Shown: piece after piece, positions 47,741 to 60,234 of the stretch
How the letters are laid out: each line of letters starts with the position of its first letter
How positions within the stretch are numbered: the first letter of the stretch is position 1
Assembly: GCA_030407005.1 (NCBI GenBank)
Contig: JAUDYN010000005.1
Coordinates: 3,162,001 to 3,226,000 of the forward strand
Source of the DNA: Desarmillaria ectypa
Taxonomy: Eukaryota; Basidiomycota; Agaricomycetes; Agaricales; Physalacriaceae
DNA: 64,000 nt
Direction of reading: 5' to 3'
Position numbers and translations under genes: made by a program
Notes under the pieces: model-generated
The model's database searches: none
Seen by the model: only the letters and a program-made list of their open reading frames with translations
What the model was told of the DNA's origin: nothing

Positions 47741-49080
47741 TTGACAGCGCACCAAGCTGGGGTCCCATTGTCCACAGTGAACGCAATCTCTTTTCCTTCT
47801 TTCGGCGCTATCGACTCATTTATGGCTATTGCGCGTCGACACTGTTCTTCATTCTTCATACACTCTTTCATTTCTGGTTTTAAATTTCTCGCAATGTCTT
47901 CCTTGGCTCCTTCCGCATGCGTATGACTTTGTTTCTATGTTTGAAATCGCTTCTAGAGTATTTCATCGCAGTGTCGGTCGATTCCATGCTTGTAGATGGA
48001 CAAGTTTTGGCCTTTTCTGTTGGTGCAGTACCTGAAAACTCGGCTTTGAAGTGTGCCGCTTCAGTTCAGTTTGCTATGATTATTGACCCGTCGCTAGCGT
48101 CTCTGATCTAGATGCATTTATCTTTCAAATGCCTACGGAAAAGGCCCGCGGAAACACGCAAGAAGCTGCAGCGATTGCGTGTGCAGAGACCTCATTAGGA
48201 TCCATGTTCAGATTCCATCGAATGGTACCTCGCATATCATTCCTGTTCTAGAAAACGTACCTACCACGACTAGCGCACGGTGGCTCACAGATATCGTCGC
48301 CCTTAAACCATCCTGTGCCTAGCAAGAAACTAATATCACTCGACGCTCCAGATTTGTTCGAATACAACGTATAACAGTACTGGCTTACCGTCAGATGACG
48401 TGTACGTGAACATGCCAGCTACTTTCACCGATATCAAACTGCCCTGGAATACCCATCTGTGACTTCTACCACCATTTCCACTCATACCAAACTTGAGTGT
48501 TGCTCATGTTTGACTGAATCAGCTATCTAAGAAGTTGGGATAATACCAATTGATACGTTCGACATCCCTGAATTCGACCAATCATGATCCAGCATCTAAC
48601 GACGTTTCTGTTTGGATCATAGCGTATCAAACGAATACTTCATTAGAAAGTGCTCCCATCGTCGAATTCGACTTCACTGACAAGCCTACTTTTACATTAG
48701 CCATTGATTCCGATGTTTAACAGGTAGGAATCGTGGCTTGTTCCCCTAACCCTACTATCGAAACACGAGAAGTGGTGAATAATGGCTCGAGCAACCTGTT
48801 TATCGAACCCAGAATTCCGCGGTATAATCAAGGGAACCTGCACCCTTCCCAGACTACTCTTATTTTATCGTTTGCTCTGTCCGACCTTCATGAGAGTGCC
48901 GGCCTCACAATCACGTTTGACGGATAAAGCACCGAGCTGGAAGCACAACTATTCTTCGACCAAATGAAAGCATTCAATACTTCCCTCGGCTCGTTCACAT
49001 TCACACCCGTCTCCGACCACGAGATTATACCCGTCTGTTCCAATCGGTTAGCAAGGATTCCGTCTCCGGGAATTTAGGAT
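47741..49080 (+). pseudogene. Multiply broken relic of an unidentified gene
   Basis: Coding-like stretches in one orientation are broken by stops and frame changes: TVNAISFPSFGAIDSFMAIA (47780s), VDGQVLAFSVGAVPENSALK (47993 on), VEFDFTDKPTFTLAIDSD followed by TAA near 48717, then QVGIVACSPNPTIETREVVN and LHESAGLTITFDG followed by another stop. The peptide text is rich in beta-type residues and Asn-x-Ser/Thr sites, suggesting a former secreted or surface protein. No family was recognised. Confidence 0.4.
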
Positions 49081-51283
49081 CTGTGTATGTTCCTGGACGC
49101 ACGGCAGCAGAAACAGCGATTTGCACTTCGTCACTTCTTGTCATCGTGGTATGGCCGTAATGGCGTGTAAAAATCCAGACCGGTGCAAATGGCCTTTTTC
49201 CCGGCGCAAGTTACTTTTGAGTGTACAAGTTCACTTGTATCCCCCCACAACTTAAGGGTTGTTTTACGCAAGTTTTAGACTGGCTATAGTTTGGGAATGG
49301 GGCATCTGTGACTCATGTAAATCCCCATCCCAGATACCTGATAATTGATTACATACCAATGCTAAGCTTTCTGAGAAAGATTAAGTATTTATGTCATTCA
49401 GAAGGTCATATCATCAGAACCCTTGGTCACTCCAGAATTTGTTCTCTCTGAAATCGATTTATTGGTACTGGCACACAGAGCATTTGAATCCAGAGTAGTT
49501 GTCAGGACGATGTCGAAAGGTATGCCAACTCAGAAATCATTTATGGCACAGAAGACATGGACACCTTTAATTCGAAACTTTGAGATATCCCGCTCGCTAC
49601 TGGGAACGATTCAATGAACCCAGAGATCAAAACACCAAAGTGACTTCATCATGTGAAATGGCAACAAAGAAATAGGTAAAGCAGATGAATAAGAAGCTTA
49701 CGGAGTTTGGCCACCACAACAATGAAATCGGAAAGGCTCATGGTAACCGCCGAAATAATATTGGCCCGTTCAACCACGTCCCGCTCCCAACTAGTGATGT
49801 CTAGGTCAGGATTAAGGCCCGCGACCCCGGAGCCCTGGAAAGCTCGACCCTGATAGAGAGCTTTGGTAGGCTCAAGGCACGGTCTCATACATTGCCTGAC
49901 CCTCCAAAGCCCAGTCAAAGCCCTAAATACGCAGCCCGACGCAGCCCGGACGTCACTATTCCCGTCCCGTTCCTCAGATCAGATCCAGATATCTGTGCTA
50001 GCAACCGCAATCTGATGTATATATTTCCTTATCCACGGGGAATCACTTAAGTTGCGGGAGGATGCAGGCAAACTTGCGCACTTACAGGTAACTTGTGCCT
50101 ATCTGAATTTTTTACACGCTATTACGCCCATATCGTGGCATCCACGGTCTTATTCGCAGTCCTCTCGGTCATCATCATCATGCCCACTTCAGGGAGGGAA
50201 AAGAGGCGTATTTCACTCTGTATGCTGTAGCGGCTGCCCTGGAGGGGTCACATCTACCAAGCCAGTTCGCTCAGCTCAAGAATGATGGAGTGGGTGAGAT
50301 TTGTGCAGGAGCCATGCGTGATTCTTCCGTGGAAGATCAGATGGCTGCAGCTTGGGGTGTAAGGAAAGTCATGGTGACTCGGAAACAGGATGGTCATGGT
50401 GTTCTTCATCTTGATTGATATTGTAACAGCCTGGGAAATCGAACCCGTTGAATCAGCATTCTAGTGGCGTGACGACCCTAGAACGTCACCATATGATCAC
50501 CATTACTGTTCATGAAACAAGTTGCGCACAATAGTCGAGAAGAACCCGGCTAGGGTCCATTGGAGGCCCACCCTGGGAAAGTTATGGAAGTCGGAACGGG
50601 CACACAGCATAAAACGAGTAGACACCCCGCTATGTCCATCATGAGGTCGAGCCCAGGAAAGTTACTCGTTCTACCGGTGTGGGTCCGCTTTGAGAAGCTT
50701 CAGCTACCAAAGATCCGAGCTTGCCTTTTACCCGGGTCCAACGAATGGCTACACTGCGGCGTCGGGAAATGAACACTGCAGCCGCAATTTATGCTGTCAT
50801 CGGGACCGTCCTGGGAGTTCAGGAGTAGCAAGAGGGAGCATATGAGCATGCAGCTTTCGGTTCTGTACAAGTCTGAGCCTTTTTCATATACTCCATACCA
50901 GCAAGATGCCGGAGCGTGCGTAGCATTGACGTTTAGACTCGTTGTCGCTGTGAATTTTAGACCATTAAGAGCCTAGCTTAGGAACTGAAATCAGCAAATC
51001 GGTCGGCAGTTGAAAATACATTCTTCTCATCTTATTAGTCAAGTCTACACGCCAGAATGCCAGAGCTCACCTTTCGTTACAACTGAACCACGGTGTCGAG
51101 GCAGTTCGATACGAACAAGATCCTATATTCTATTGTTAAATTTACAGCGTACACATCTATCACAAATATTAAAACCATTTAAAATACATTGAAAGACACA
51201 GAAAGGCAGCATATACAAGCAAGTTGCGATGAAAGCGCTGTACAGATGATTGTGAAAAAATAATGATAAAGGTTTCCGGGGTA
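49081..51283. other. Gene-poor stretch
   Basis: No gene supported. A minus-strand piece (49918-49649) reads DLDITSWERDVVERANIISA and hydrophobic text after it, possibly an old membrane-protein exon. The rest is featureless. Confidence 0.35.
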
Positions 51284-53607
51284 TTACAACAACTGCGATG
51301 TTACGAGGTTCTCGCGAAGAACACCGTCACGAACTGGGGGTGGTTATCATTAGAAGGGGCCAAGCTAGCGAGCATGAGAAATCGAAGCATACCTGACTCT
51401 AGGGTTTTGGCCGTTGCTTCCGTGTCCTGATGGCGCCGTTTTAAGTACTCAAAAAGGGCCAGAAAAAACGTGTACACGTACCGTCACTGTGGTGGGATAG
51501 ATATAGGCATGCCTAGCCGCTGGTGATAGTTGCCTTTGCATGTCCTTGAATTTCTCCCGGAGATCTATTCAAAAAAGATAAGAACGCGTCCTATAGTAGA
51601 AACTGCTGAGACTTACATTTTACAACGTTAGTCACATCGTTTGGCCGATCGCCGTAACTGGGGAGATATTTCTTTACTTGAACGCCTCTCTTTAGCTTTC
51701 GCTTGAGGAGGTCGCATTTGTTCATGAAAAGAATCAACTGCGTCTTTGCTAATAGCTTTGATGAGCATATCGATCTCCATAAGATCGTCGAGTCTTCAAG
51801 GCGATTGACGCTATAGTCCTCTTCCAGTCTTTCGTCGAAGCAGGACACGGGGCATAGGAATATTATAACGTTTGTGTTTTCGAAAAAGGGAACCCATGCG
51901 GCTCGCTGTGAATGATTTAGCACTCGTCAACCCTCTTAAAGTCCAGACGGTCGGTACTCAAAGGAGAAACAGCAGGCCTGGGAAAGTCTAGTGCATGCAT
52001 ATGTCTTTGTGGTTCAAGCACGATGATAACAAAACACAGTCGAGAACACGTCTATGTTCTCGTTCGTTCTGATTGTAAAATCTGGCGTAACCAAGACTTC
52101 CCAAGGTCCAGTTATCGCAGAAATCAATGCGCCGGTCATTCCGCATACTAGACAGAGTCTAGCCGTGCCCATTCCGGCAGACACATCGCCTTTGACGCAA
52201 TATTTGTTCAAAAAGAGAAACATACCGTTGTTCGACATCCACCGACATCATAGATTCTCCACTCCCAGGCACCATCGGTTCTCGGTGTGTCTATAGGGCC
52301 TGACTTGAATCGCACCTGGTATTCTTGTATACCAACAGTCCGTAGACGAGCTCGGACGATATCGTCGTCCGTTACATGGTAGTCACGTGTCGCTATCCGG
52401 TCAAGTTCATTCAGGAAGCTGCAGGATAATTAGACCGTGAGCGAAACTGGGACACACTATAGAAGCTAGTAGATCTTCCGTAAAGATCATTGAAAGGTCC
52501 TGCTTCTTCCTTTAGTTCTACGGCCCCGACCCTCGTTCCGAATACGACATGAAAGACGTGTCCCAAATGAACTGGGTTCTTATTGTGCTTTCGGACCAAG
52601 ATGTGGGCATAGGAAGCACAGTCTCTCAATGACATCCACGAAACCTTCCCAGTTCTCGAATGCGAAGATTGAAAAAGAACTCACAATCCAGCGGAATCAG
52701 GCAAGCGCAGCTTCCTTCTCTCCAGCGCCATTTGCACGGTCTTGTCCGTCCAGAGGGCTTTCATTTCGTGTCTGCAGCCAGCAAGCGTCACGGTGACGGA
52801 CTCCATAGACATGAAGCCCTTTGCTGAATCCTGGCATCCCACCACATCGCCCCAAGATCGAACTGCAAACTCGCCCAAGGTCCTCCGCTTAGCATCCGGC
52901 CTCCGAGTCGGTACCTCGAAGGGAGTGGCTGACATGGGCAGGGAAGGCTGGATGGGGTCCGTCCCGGCACCGAGTTGACGTTTGAGATCTGCCTCTACGC
53001 CGCGCAAGGGCGCTAGTTTGATCATGAGGAGCTGGTGGCGGTCCGTAAATCGCAAAATCTCTGAGGAATCGAACTTTGTAATATCGGAACTGTCGTCGGG
53101 AGAGTCCTCGTCGTCAATGTCATATGGCACGTCACCGCTCATTTCGGCCTCGAGAACACCGAGAATCGTCACTATTGACCGCACAACGTTGAGCTGCACG
53201 ACAGAGCGCCAGCCTGAGCGTTCGCGCTCCCAGGCCGCCTGGGAATAGCGCATCCTAAAGTCTGCTCGACGTCATCAGTAGGGAGCACGGGGCGAGCAGA
53301 AAGCGAAATTAGAATACTTTTCAGAGTCGTTGATTTGCCTATTCGACCGGGAATTAGCACCGTCAGCGATGGAGCCCTTTTACGACGACGTACCGCTCTC
53401 TGCCTGACCCAACAACAGCACCCTAATGATATTTTTCTCCTTCCTCGCCAGACTTCTCGCTTGCTTGATGTCTTCGTCAATCATGTCACTGACCCTCTGC
53501 GCATCGGCCTCGCGTTTCAGCCTAGCTGTCATCTGAGCAGGAGTTTCGTTGGGCGGCGGCTGCATGAGCTCGTGGAAGGGGTCCGTTTCTGCAGGATGGA
53601 AGACCAT
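51284..53607 (-). CDS. Heterotrimeric G-protein alpha subunit, divergent fungal type
   Basis: Eight exons (53607-53394, 53338-53318, 53261-52685, 52418-52226, 51905-51617, 51564-51482, 51426-51393, 51333-51284) encode 486 residues, longer than the usual 350-360 because of an enlarged helical region with an acidic loop (DIDDEDSPDDSSD). P-loop GQAESGKST, switch I ARLRTVGIQEY, switch II DVGGCR, G4 NKCD and G5 TTVTDT are in order. The catalytic Gln of DVGGQR is Cys. There is no N-terminal MG for myristoylation (starts MVFHPAE). Such extra G-alphas are expanded in mushrooms; their receptors are unknown. Two introns are unusually long (52684-52419, 266 bp, and 52225-51906, 320 bp) while the others are 52-59 bp. 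Confidence 0.92.
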
Positions 53608-55363
53608 GTTTGAAGAACGACACGGGCGTAGGAGAGCAAGGACTGTGTCATGTAAATATCCGCGACCTTGATGGCGATGATGGGTAATGATATTCTGAGC
53701 CAAAGGGACCGCATGTTCTACGTAATGGGAAACTGGCTTGCCCTACAGCCGAACCGGCTCGTGACGTCTGTACTGTAACTGCCTCCGACCAACGCGCTAC
53801 CCTTTGAAATAGCTGTGCTAGCTGGCCGTTAGGCGTCCATGGGAAGCAGAATTTTGCCCGCATTTATGTTGCTCCTGCTAGACTATTTTTACTGGTTTGC
53901 AGGGGAAAAGATATTTTCTTGATTTATGGATTCTCTTCTGAGGTGGCGATCAACAAAATGAAACACGATGATATTTGATTTTCCTCGAGTTGACCCTGGC
54001 ACGTCGGGCGTCTTTGCAAAATCAATGTCGACCGGCGGCTCTTGCACGGCGGAGAGCGCACGGAGATACTGTTACTCGGTCTTCGTAGAGATCTCGCTAT
54101 GCTGACAGTTTGCAAACCATGAAGTGGGTCGACGTCGAGGCCGGGTAAAGCATGTCTCCGAGTCAAATATGTCGGATCCATGGTATCTGATTGAAGGAAC
54201 ACACTTGAGCGTACGGTTTGGACGGGTCAATGGTCATCCGCCTTTACAACCGTTCGGTAGCTGAAAATCCTTGTACTTGTGGTTCGTAGACTCGAACCAA
54301 TCCAATCTAATGCCAGGGACTTCGAGTCTAGAAATTCAATACGCCCAAATTGAGCAAAGTATGAGGTTATCTCTCGTCACAGGAGCCGGTGTCCACAGCC
54401 ACAATTTCAGTTCCAACAATATATGACGCTATCAATTCGCCAATCGATCGTCAAGTATCCTCGTCAGATATATGTACGGAAGAAAATGACGAACGGAACT
54501 AATTAAGATGATCTTATGCATGAAATGTATCATGTCAGGACAAGACAATATTCACCAGAATCCTTAGCATGTGGAGACATCAAAGACATTCACTGTATAT
54601 CAGGTTCGCAAAGAATCAAGGCACGAATCGAGTCCAGGAGCGCAGAACATGCATTACTTACCTCAAAGCCGCCAATGTTGCTGAGACCTCCCTTGGCATC
54701 ATTTGGCATAGCAATCACGTCTAGCCCTACAGAAAGAGGCACAATACAATGCAAGGCAAGGTTCATGCAACTGATCTATATACTCGCAGCAATTGATTGT
54801 TTCCATCAATCCATTAGGGTCATAGACTCGGAATCAGACATTCCTTGATCGTCATAGTAGCACCAGGCTGCGTCTGCGTAACAATGATGTCTGATTGAGA
54901 GAGGATCCAGCCACAGATTGGGCAGGATTTGCGTAAGGTCGGATGCGTCTGTCCTGGAAACGAGGGGAGAAAATGCGAAGAAAAGCTTACCGCCACTAAA
55001 GGTAAAACTAAAGTTGTATATAATTATAGGTTGGCGGTGGCACCAGGGCAGGTCCAGAGCATCGGAATATTCCCTTCATTAGAATATTCTAGGCTCTATA
55101 AAGCTTCGGTAATACTTGTAGCGATGGAACGGAAATACACGAGTAAAGCTTAAAGACAACGTGAAAAAATTGCCGGTCCGGATATCAAACCGTATATCAA
55201 TTATAAAATCTTCTGTATAGATAGGGAAAGAGCTCTTAGCAGCAATTGTGATCATACATAGTGACATGAGGTAAAGGACAAACGAAAGACGGAGGGAAAA
55301 AGTAACAAGGTTGTTTTTTCGAATCATACCAGCTAATTTTTTGCCAACCATTTGCTCAAGCAC
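53608..55363. other. 1.75 kb spacer between the G-alpha and aquaglyceroporin genes
   Basis: No gene found. Near 54280-54297 a short inverted repeat (GGTTCG-TAGACT-CGAACC) resembles a tRNA T-arm by chance but has no matching A box. Confidence 0.4.
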
Positions 55364-56813
55364 TCACACCATGTTGACAGCAGCTTTTTCGTCTGTCGAT
55401 CGTGAAGGAGCCCTCATGAATGCCCGGTCTATGCGACTGTCCTGGCTATCGTAGACGAAGGTATCGTACAACATTGCGGCGGTTTGAGCCCCGAGAATGG
55501 GCGCCAACACACCAGCCCATAACCAGTATTGGCTAGAGAGCGAGGTCAGTCAATACGACCAAGAAGAGACAAGAGAGAAGTTATACTTTCGATAGTTGAA
55601 CACCTGTTTGCCCCAACCAGCAATGGCTGTCATAATGCGGGGACCCAAATCACGGGCAGGATTAACAGCAAAACCTTGTTATCGAAGACCTATCAGTAAC
55701 TAACAGATAATGTTAAAGGCAAATCCTAACCTGTCTGCATGCCGAAGCAAACTCCCAGACCGAAGAGGGTGAGGAACAGAGCAAGCGGAAGGAGCCCCGG
55801 AGGAGGAGAGTTGCGCTTGTCGGTGGCGGCAAGGATGATTAGCATGAGGATGAAACAGCCCAAAAATTCGTCGAAAAACGCGGCGGCGTTCGGCACGTAA
55901 TCAAGCTGGTAAAACCATACCGTTCAGCTAATAAACTCGAGAGATCGAAGGCCAGACTTACAGCATATGTACCGAAGAATCCAGCAGTAGAAAGTGTCCT
56001 ATAATGCCCGCCTTCGTATATGTTGATAGCATGGTAATAATTGGCGTAAACCAGCGTGGCACCGAATATACCACCCATTAGCTGTGCGAAGATGTAGCCT
56101 TTGTATGCTGATCAGTATTCTGATGCGCGCGCAAAACATGAATGTAGCACACCTGGAACCTTCCTCCATGGAAACCCACGCCACGTAGCCATAGCCAGGG
56201 TGACCTACATGCGTGTTCAGATCTCTGCCAGAAGGAACAATGCAAGATGTTTACCGCAGGATTGATGTGGCCTCCAGAAACCCCTCCACTCACCCATGCA
56301 CCCAAAGCAAGGCCTAGAGGTTTTTCACGTCAGCCGTTCACTCAAAGCATGAAAGCCAGATGTGACTTACCAAGTCCCCAACCTAACGCGATGGAAAAGT
56401 AACTCTGAAGGCGGTCAAATAAGAAAGGATCTAGTAGGAGTAGAGGTAGGAATGTTTACACCCTGTTGCGATGGTGCAACACCAGGGTTAATGGAGGTAA
56501 CCGCCTGACAACTGGCTCCAGAGCCAAACATGACGAGGATAGCGACCCCAATAAACTCTGCTGCAGGTTCGCGAATAGCCAGTCTAAAAGAGTTAAAGAA
56601 ATGTGGGACAATCAAAGGACGAGAAACTCACCGAATCCGACCCAGACGATTCACTGGTACAGGAGACGGTGGCTCCGGGTTAAAACTATGTTGAGGAGAA
56701 TCCTGACCATGATGACATCCATGAGAGTCACTGAATTCCTTGGAAGCAGAGGCTACTTCGGCAGGAGAGGATAGATCCGCGTGCCCGTATGGAGTAGGAG
56801 GAGTGTACACCAT
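55364..56813 (-). CDS. Aquaglyceroporin (MIP family)
   Basis: Six-helix channel for water and glycerol, probably in the plasma membrane. Nine exons (56813-56632, 56583-56460, 56404-56371, 56313-56255, 56204-56153, 56098-55962, 55905-55731, 55674-55587, 55532-55364) encode 339 residues. The N-terminal 60 residues are a hydrophilic His/Ser/Pro-rich tail. Helix 1 begins [18 protein letters not shown]. The first pore motif is [17 protein letters not shown], the second is [13 protein letters not shown]; the Asp after NPAR marks the glycerol-permeable subgroup. Other segments: [65 protein letters not shown]. Short exons of 34-59 bp split the first half-pore. A TATA element lies about 55 bp upstream. 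Confidence 0.95.
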
Positions 56814-56865
56814 CGTGAAGGGATCGTAAAAGAGTATACTAAAAATTCACTAATGCGCGACAGAG

Positions 56866-56873
56866 CTTATATA
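56866..56873 (-). promoter_or_regulatory. TATA box of the aquaglyceroporin gene
   Basis: Minus-strand TATATAAG lies 53-60 bp before the start codon. Confidence 0.5.
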
Positions 56874-59008
56874 CTAGTAGAGGCGCCATTCCAGAACAAT
56901 CTCCTAACGCCATGATATCATTGTCAGTTGTAATAAAACCCTAGAAACTACGCAAAAGGATTTTTCACTCCAGATCGCAAGCCCTGCGTTTGTAGAACAG
57001 TCGAAGAAGCGCCGGGAAAAGGCCGATCAAAGAAAACGGTATAATATGTATAAATTTATGACCTACATCGAGCGATTGAGACAAAAAGATCCAGATATGA
57101 CAACCTCGAATGACGCCACAAGGAGGGACATCTGAGACCCAATTCCTGTAAGCAGTATACAGTTACGGTTCGCCTAGCAATTAGAGCAAGTTCGGTCTGA
57201 TCACGCTTGGGAGTAATATCCTGTTCCGGATCCGAGACCCAAGAAAATCATTGAATGAAGCCAAGCATAGATCTCAAGGAGTTACCAGGGTCAGGGTGCA
57301 GTTCTTAGTCGTAGCATCTCCTCAATCGCAGCCACGTACTTCAACTCGAACAGAGAAGTTTTGGAGAAGTCAGGAAAGCGGTGACCCCACTGATTCAGAA
57401 GCCTGAGGCGCTTGTCAGTTACGAGGCGAGCTTTAGAAGCTGACAAATAGAAATCGGCCGGCCCGAGACGCCGCTCCTTGAAGTTTGCATCCGTTGCGCA
57501 GTGAAAAGGCCCAACTGTTCGTGTTAGGTTCTATACCACCCATTTTTGGCTTTACTTTTTCTGTAGAAAACTTACCAAACTACATTTTTGGTTCATTTAA
57601 AAGAACATTCGCAATAAGCTTACATCCGCAGGGGCTCTTGCACCTTTTTTTTGTCCAAGCTTATCCTTCTTCCTTTGGTAGCTTGAAGAGTTTCAGTCAT
57701 AGGTGAAGTCGAACTTTAAACATTGGATCTCGTGTACCACGGCGCCTTTTTGCCTATTTTCTATGTCATTCGTAAGAGAGCCTTGGAGCAAAGTGGAGAA
57801 TCTGTGGAGCTCCAGCCGTCGGCCCGCGATCAGTCAAACAGATTTTCCGCTAAAAAGGGTAATCAACAATCTGATCGGATACAATTTTTTCCACGCTATC
57901 CAGTCGAACAGTTCGTATGATCAAGACTTCTTCGCTTTTACTACGCTTCTACCAAGCCTCAGTCAGCTACATAGATCCCACAGAGAACGACCATTGACAT
58001 GCCGAGAACATGCAGCCGCTCCAATCGCGTGCCCATCGTCATCATAGAATTTCAGATATATTTTTACCAATAAACTTTTTGGGGGACCGTATACGAAGGA
58101 CTACGTTCGACTTCACAGAATAGCAGACCCCACCATTACTCCACCTCCCCACATAGGGCGTTACAATTCTTGAGTAGTTATCGATAAGTTTTCGGGCTTA
58201 CATTCAAGCTCTCGAGCTTCCTTCAAGCTGCTATGTACTTTCCTTCCGACAGTCGGTATACCGCCGAACAAGGACATCCGTTTGTCCTTGTACCCAACGG
58301 ATCAGGCAGTATGAATATCAATCACGAAATGTCGGACCCCGTAGAACCTCAGGCTCTTCTGATAGACTGATAGGCGTGGTCTCCAATCCCTTCTTGCTGG
58401 CCGCGTGTTGAAACTTCCACGCCGACTTCCCTACAAGGATTTCGATGCTGTGAAGCCGCATCCTACTGAAGACGGACTGTGGTGAGGCTGAACCATTAAT
58501 GAGAATTAGGACCTTATGCCTGCACAGAGTTGGGAAAAGCTGCAGGTCACTTGAGTCCTCCAATCACGATCTTTTGTGATTGATAGATTGGAATGAGCTC
58601 TTCTCGGAATTCAGTTGTTGTAAGATACATTTCCAAACGGTATCTTGTCGTTTCAATTCCTCGTTTCAATTCATGAATGATGATCGCACCGAGAGAATCA
58701 TCCATTTCGCTATGTAGACCGATGAAAATTGAAGTGACTCTTGAGAACTGTACTTGCCTCAGACGGCTGAACTGAATACCACGAGCGTCGATCAAACCGT
58801 TCAGCAGCATATTCATTGGAAAGTAATACGCCATCATCCGATGGTAACTGATAAACCATGGCAGAGGTTCTGTCGAACAATTCCAATTATTATGGTCCCC
58901 GTGCCCTGCTGGACCGAGGGCGTTTGTAACATGAGCCGGTAATTAATTTGCACCACCGTAAACGAATATAACCGACTATGTTGTAGACCGTCCGTTGAAA
59001 TTGGAAAT
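56874..59008. other. Gene-poor spacer
   Basis: No gene supported. A minus-strand open frame at 58837-58547 (helical, e.g. MDDSLGAIIIHELKRG) and a second at 58563-58318 abut each other but have no recognisable domain; they could be exons of an unidentified gene or a relic. Confidence 0.35.
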
Positions 59009-60234
59009 CTAGCCCCAAACCGCCTCCTCGTCAACTTCTCGTGCAGCTCGATCTTCTCGGTGACTTTGATTTCCGTCATTGCCACCGCTCCTGTTGGGAT
59101 GCAGCCCAGGGTGTTCATTACCCGGCAGCGAAATACGGGAGGGCCTGTAGACTTGTGAATATATCATAGAAGCTAAGAGTCCAAGGGGGTGAAATGCCGT
59201 GAACAAGATGGCAGTTATCTTGGCAACGTCATAAGGACAGACAACGCTAGAAGAATATGCCATGGCTCACATAAACAGGTGCGGGTTTAGGTCGTAAGGA
59301 CCAGATACTAACGCATATCCACGTGGCTGCCACACACCACACTATGTCGCGGCGGAGTACTACGACCAAAAGGCCTAGAACGTTTGTTCCAAAAACCACA
59401 CCAAACCCGGGCCACTGGTACGCGTTGGGGTCGATCGGGGGTCCTGGCGCAGTCGGAGTTTGTACAAGCCCCAGCGTCACGCTTAGAAAGGTTAGCATTT
59501 AAGGCAGGCATATAACATGATACTTACAACAGACTGAGGGGAAACATGAGCCCGATTTGTAGAACAAGAAAGAATCGCATCGGTGCATGAATGAGCATCG
59601 TGTCGAATGGGCGTTTAGCAGTGGGTGGATGATAAATCAGAAGAACGACGTTGGAATACAGCAGCAGAAGCAAAAGAATGCCCTGAAGAATCGTAGACAC
59701 CAGAAACCATTTCAGGGTCTATCAGGAGAGCTAATTTGAGGATTTACTGTGCAAATAAAACCGTTAGACGTACCCATGCTATGGCCCACAGTGCCATCAC
59801 CCAATTAGACGAGACGAGCGAGAATCCGGAACCTTTTATTAGAGTTTTTTTCGTCTGGGGCTTCCCAGCGAGTACGAGAAGTATGCAATATCCAATCTGA
59901 GCTGCAAATATTGCGATGACATACGCTGCTATCGCAGAAGGTCTTGGTGAGATGACTGTAGGATACAACTTGGATATTTTGCCTGCTCCAGAGCGTCAGC
60001 CGATGTGAGCCTGCAATATTTCTTTACAAAGACGCGCCTATAGAAGGATCGACGACGACTGAGCACACTATTACAGTGGCGATGTTGATCAACAGTGAGA
60101 GTGGCGTTAGCACTTGAAGTCTAGAAGTTAAGTCAAACAACCGCCTCCAATGCATTCTTTTCTACAACTAACCTGACGAGAGAGAGATAGTCTCGCACCG
60201 CTGGATGCGACATGTCGATGGGTAGTCCCTCCAT
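59009..60234 (-). CDS. Seven-helix integral membrane protein, function unknown
   Basis: Six exons (60234-60173, 60120-60038, 59982-59774, 59718-59528, 59481-59271, 59218-59009) encode 321 residues. About seven hydrophobic segments are visible: VLTPLSLLINIATVIVCSVV, AYVIAIFAAQIGYCILLVLA, SNWVMALWAIAW, GILLLLLLYSNVVLLIY, FFLVLQIGLMFPLSLFV, VVFGTNVLGLLVVVL plus DIVWCVAATWICVSIW, and ITAILFTAFHPLGLLASMI. The tail is hydrophilic and ends EVDEEAVWG. The second intron (60037-59983) needs a GC donor (GCGCGT) to keep the frame, and this is the weakest junction. All other phases agree. It is not similar to a receptor or transporter family I can name; a role in trafficking or sensing would be a guess. 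Confidence 0.75.

Noticed and set aside
54278..54300. tRNA-like T-arm (GGTTCG...CGAACC)
   Set aside because: No A box or acceptor stem pairing could be found on either strand; it is a short inverted repeat only.
58318..58837. Two adjoining minus-strand open frames
   Set aside because: No splice junction or domain supports joining them, so they were left as unexplained open frames.
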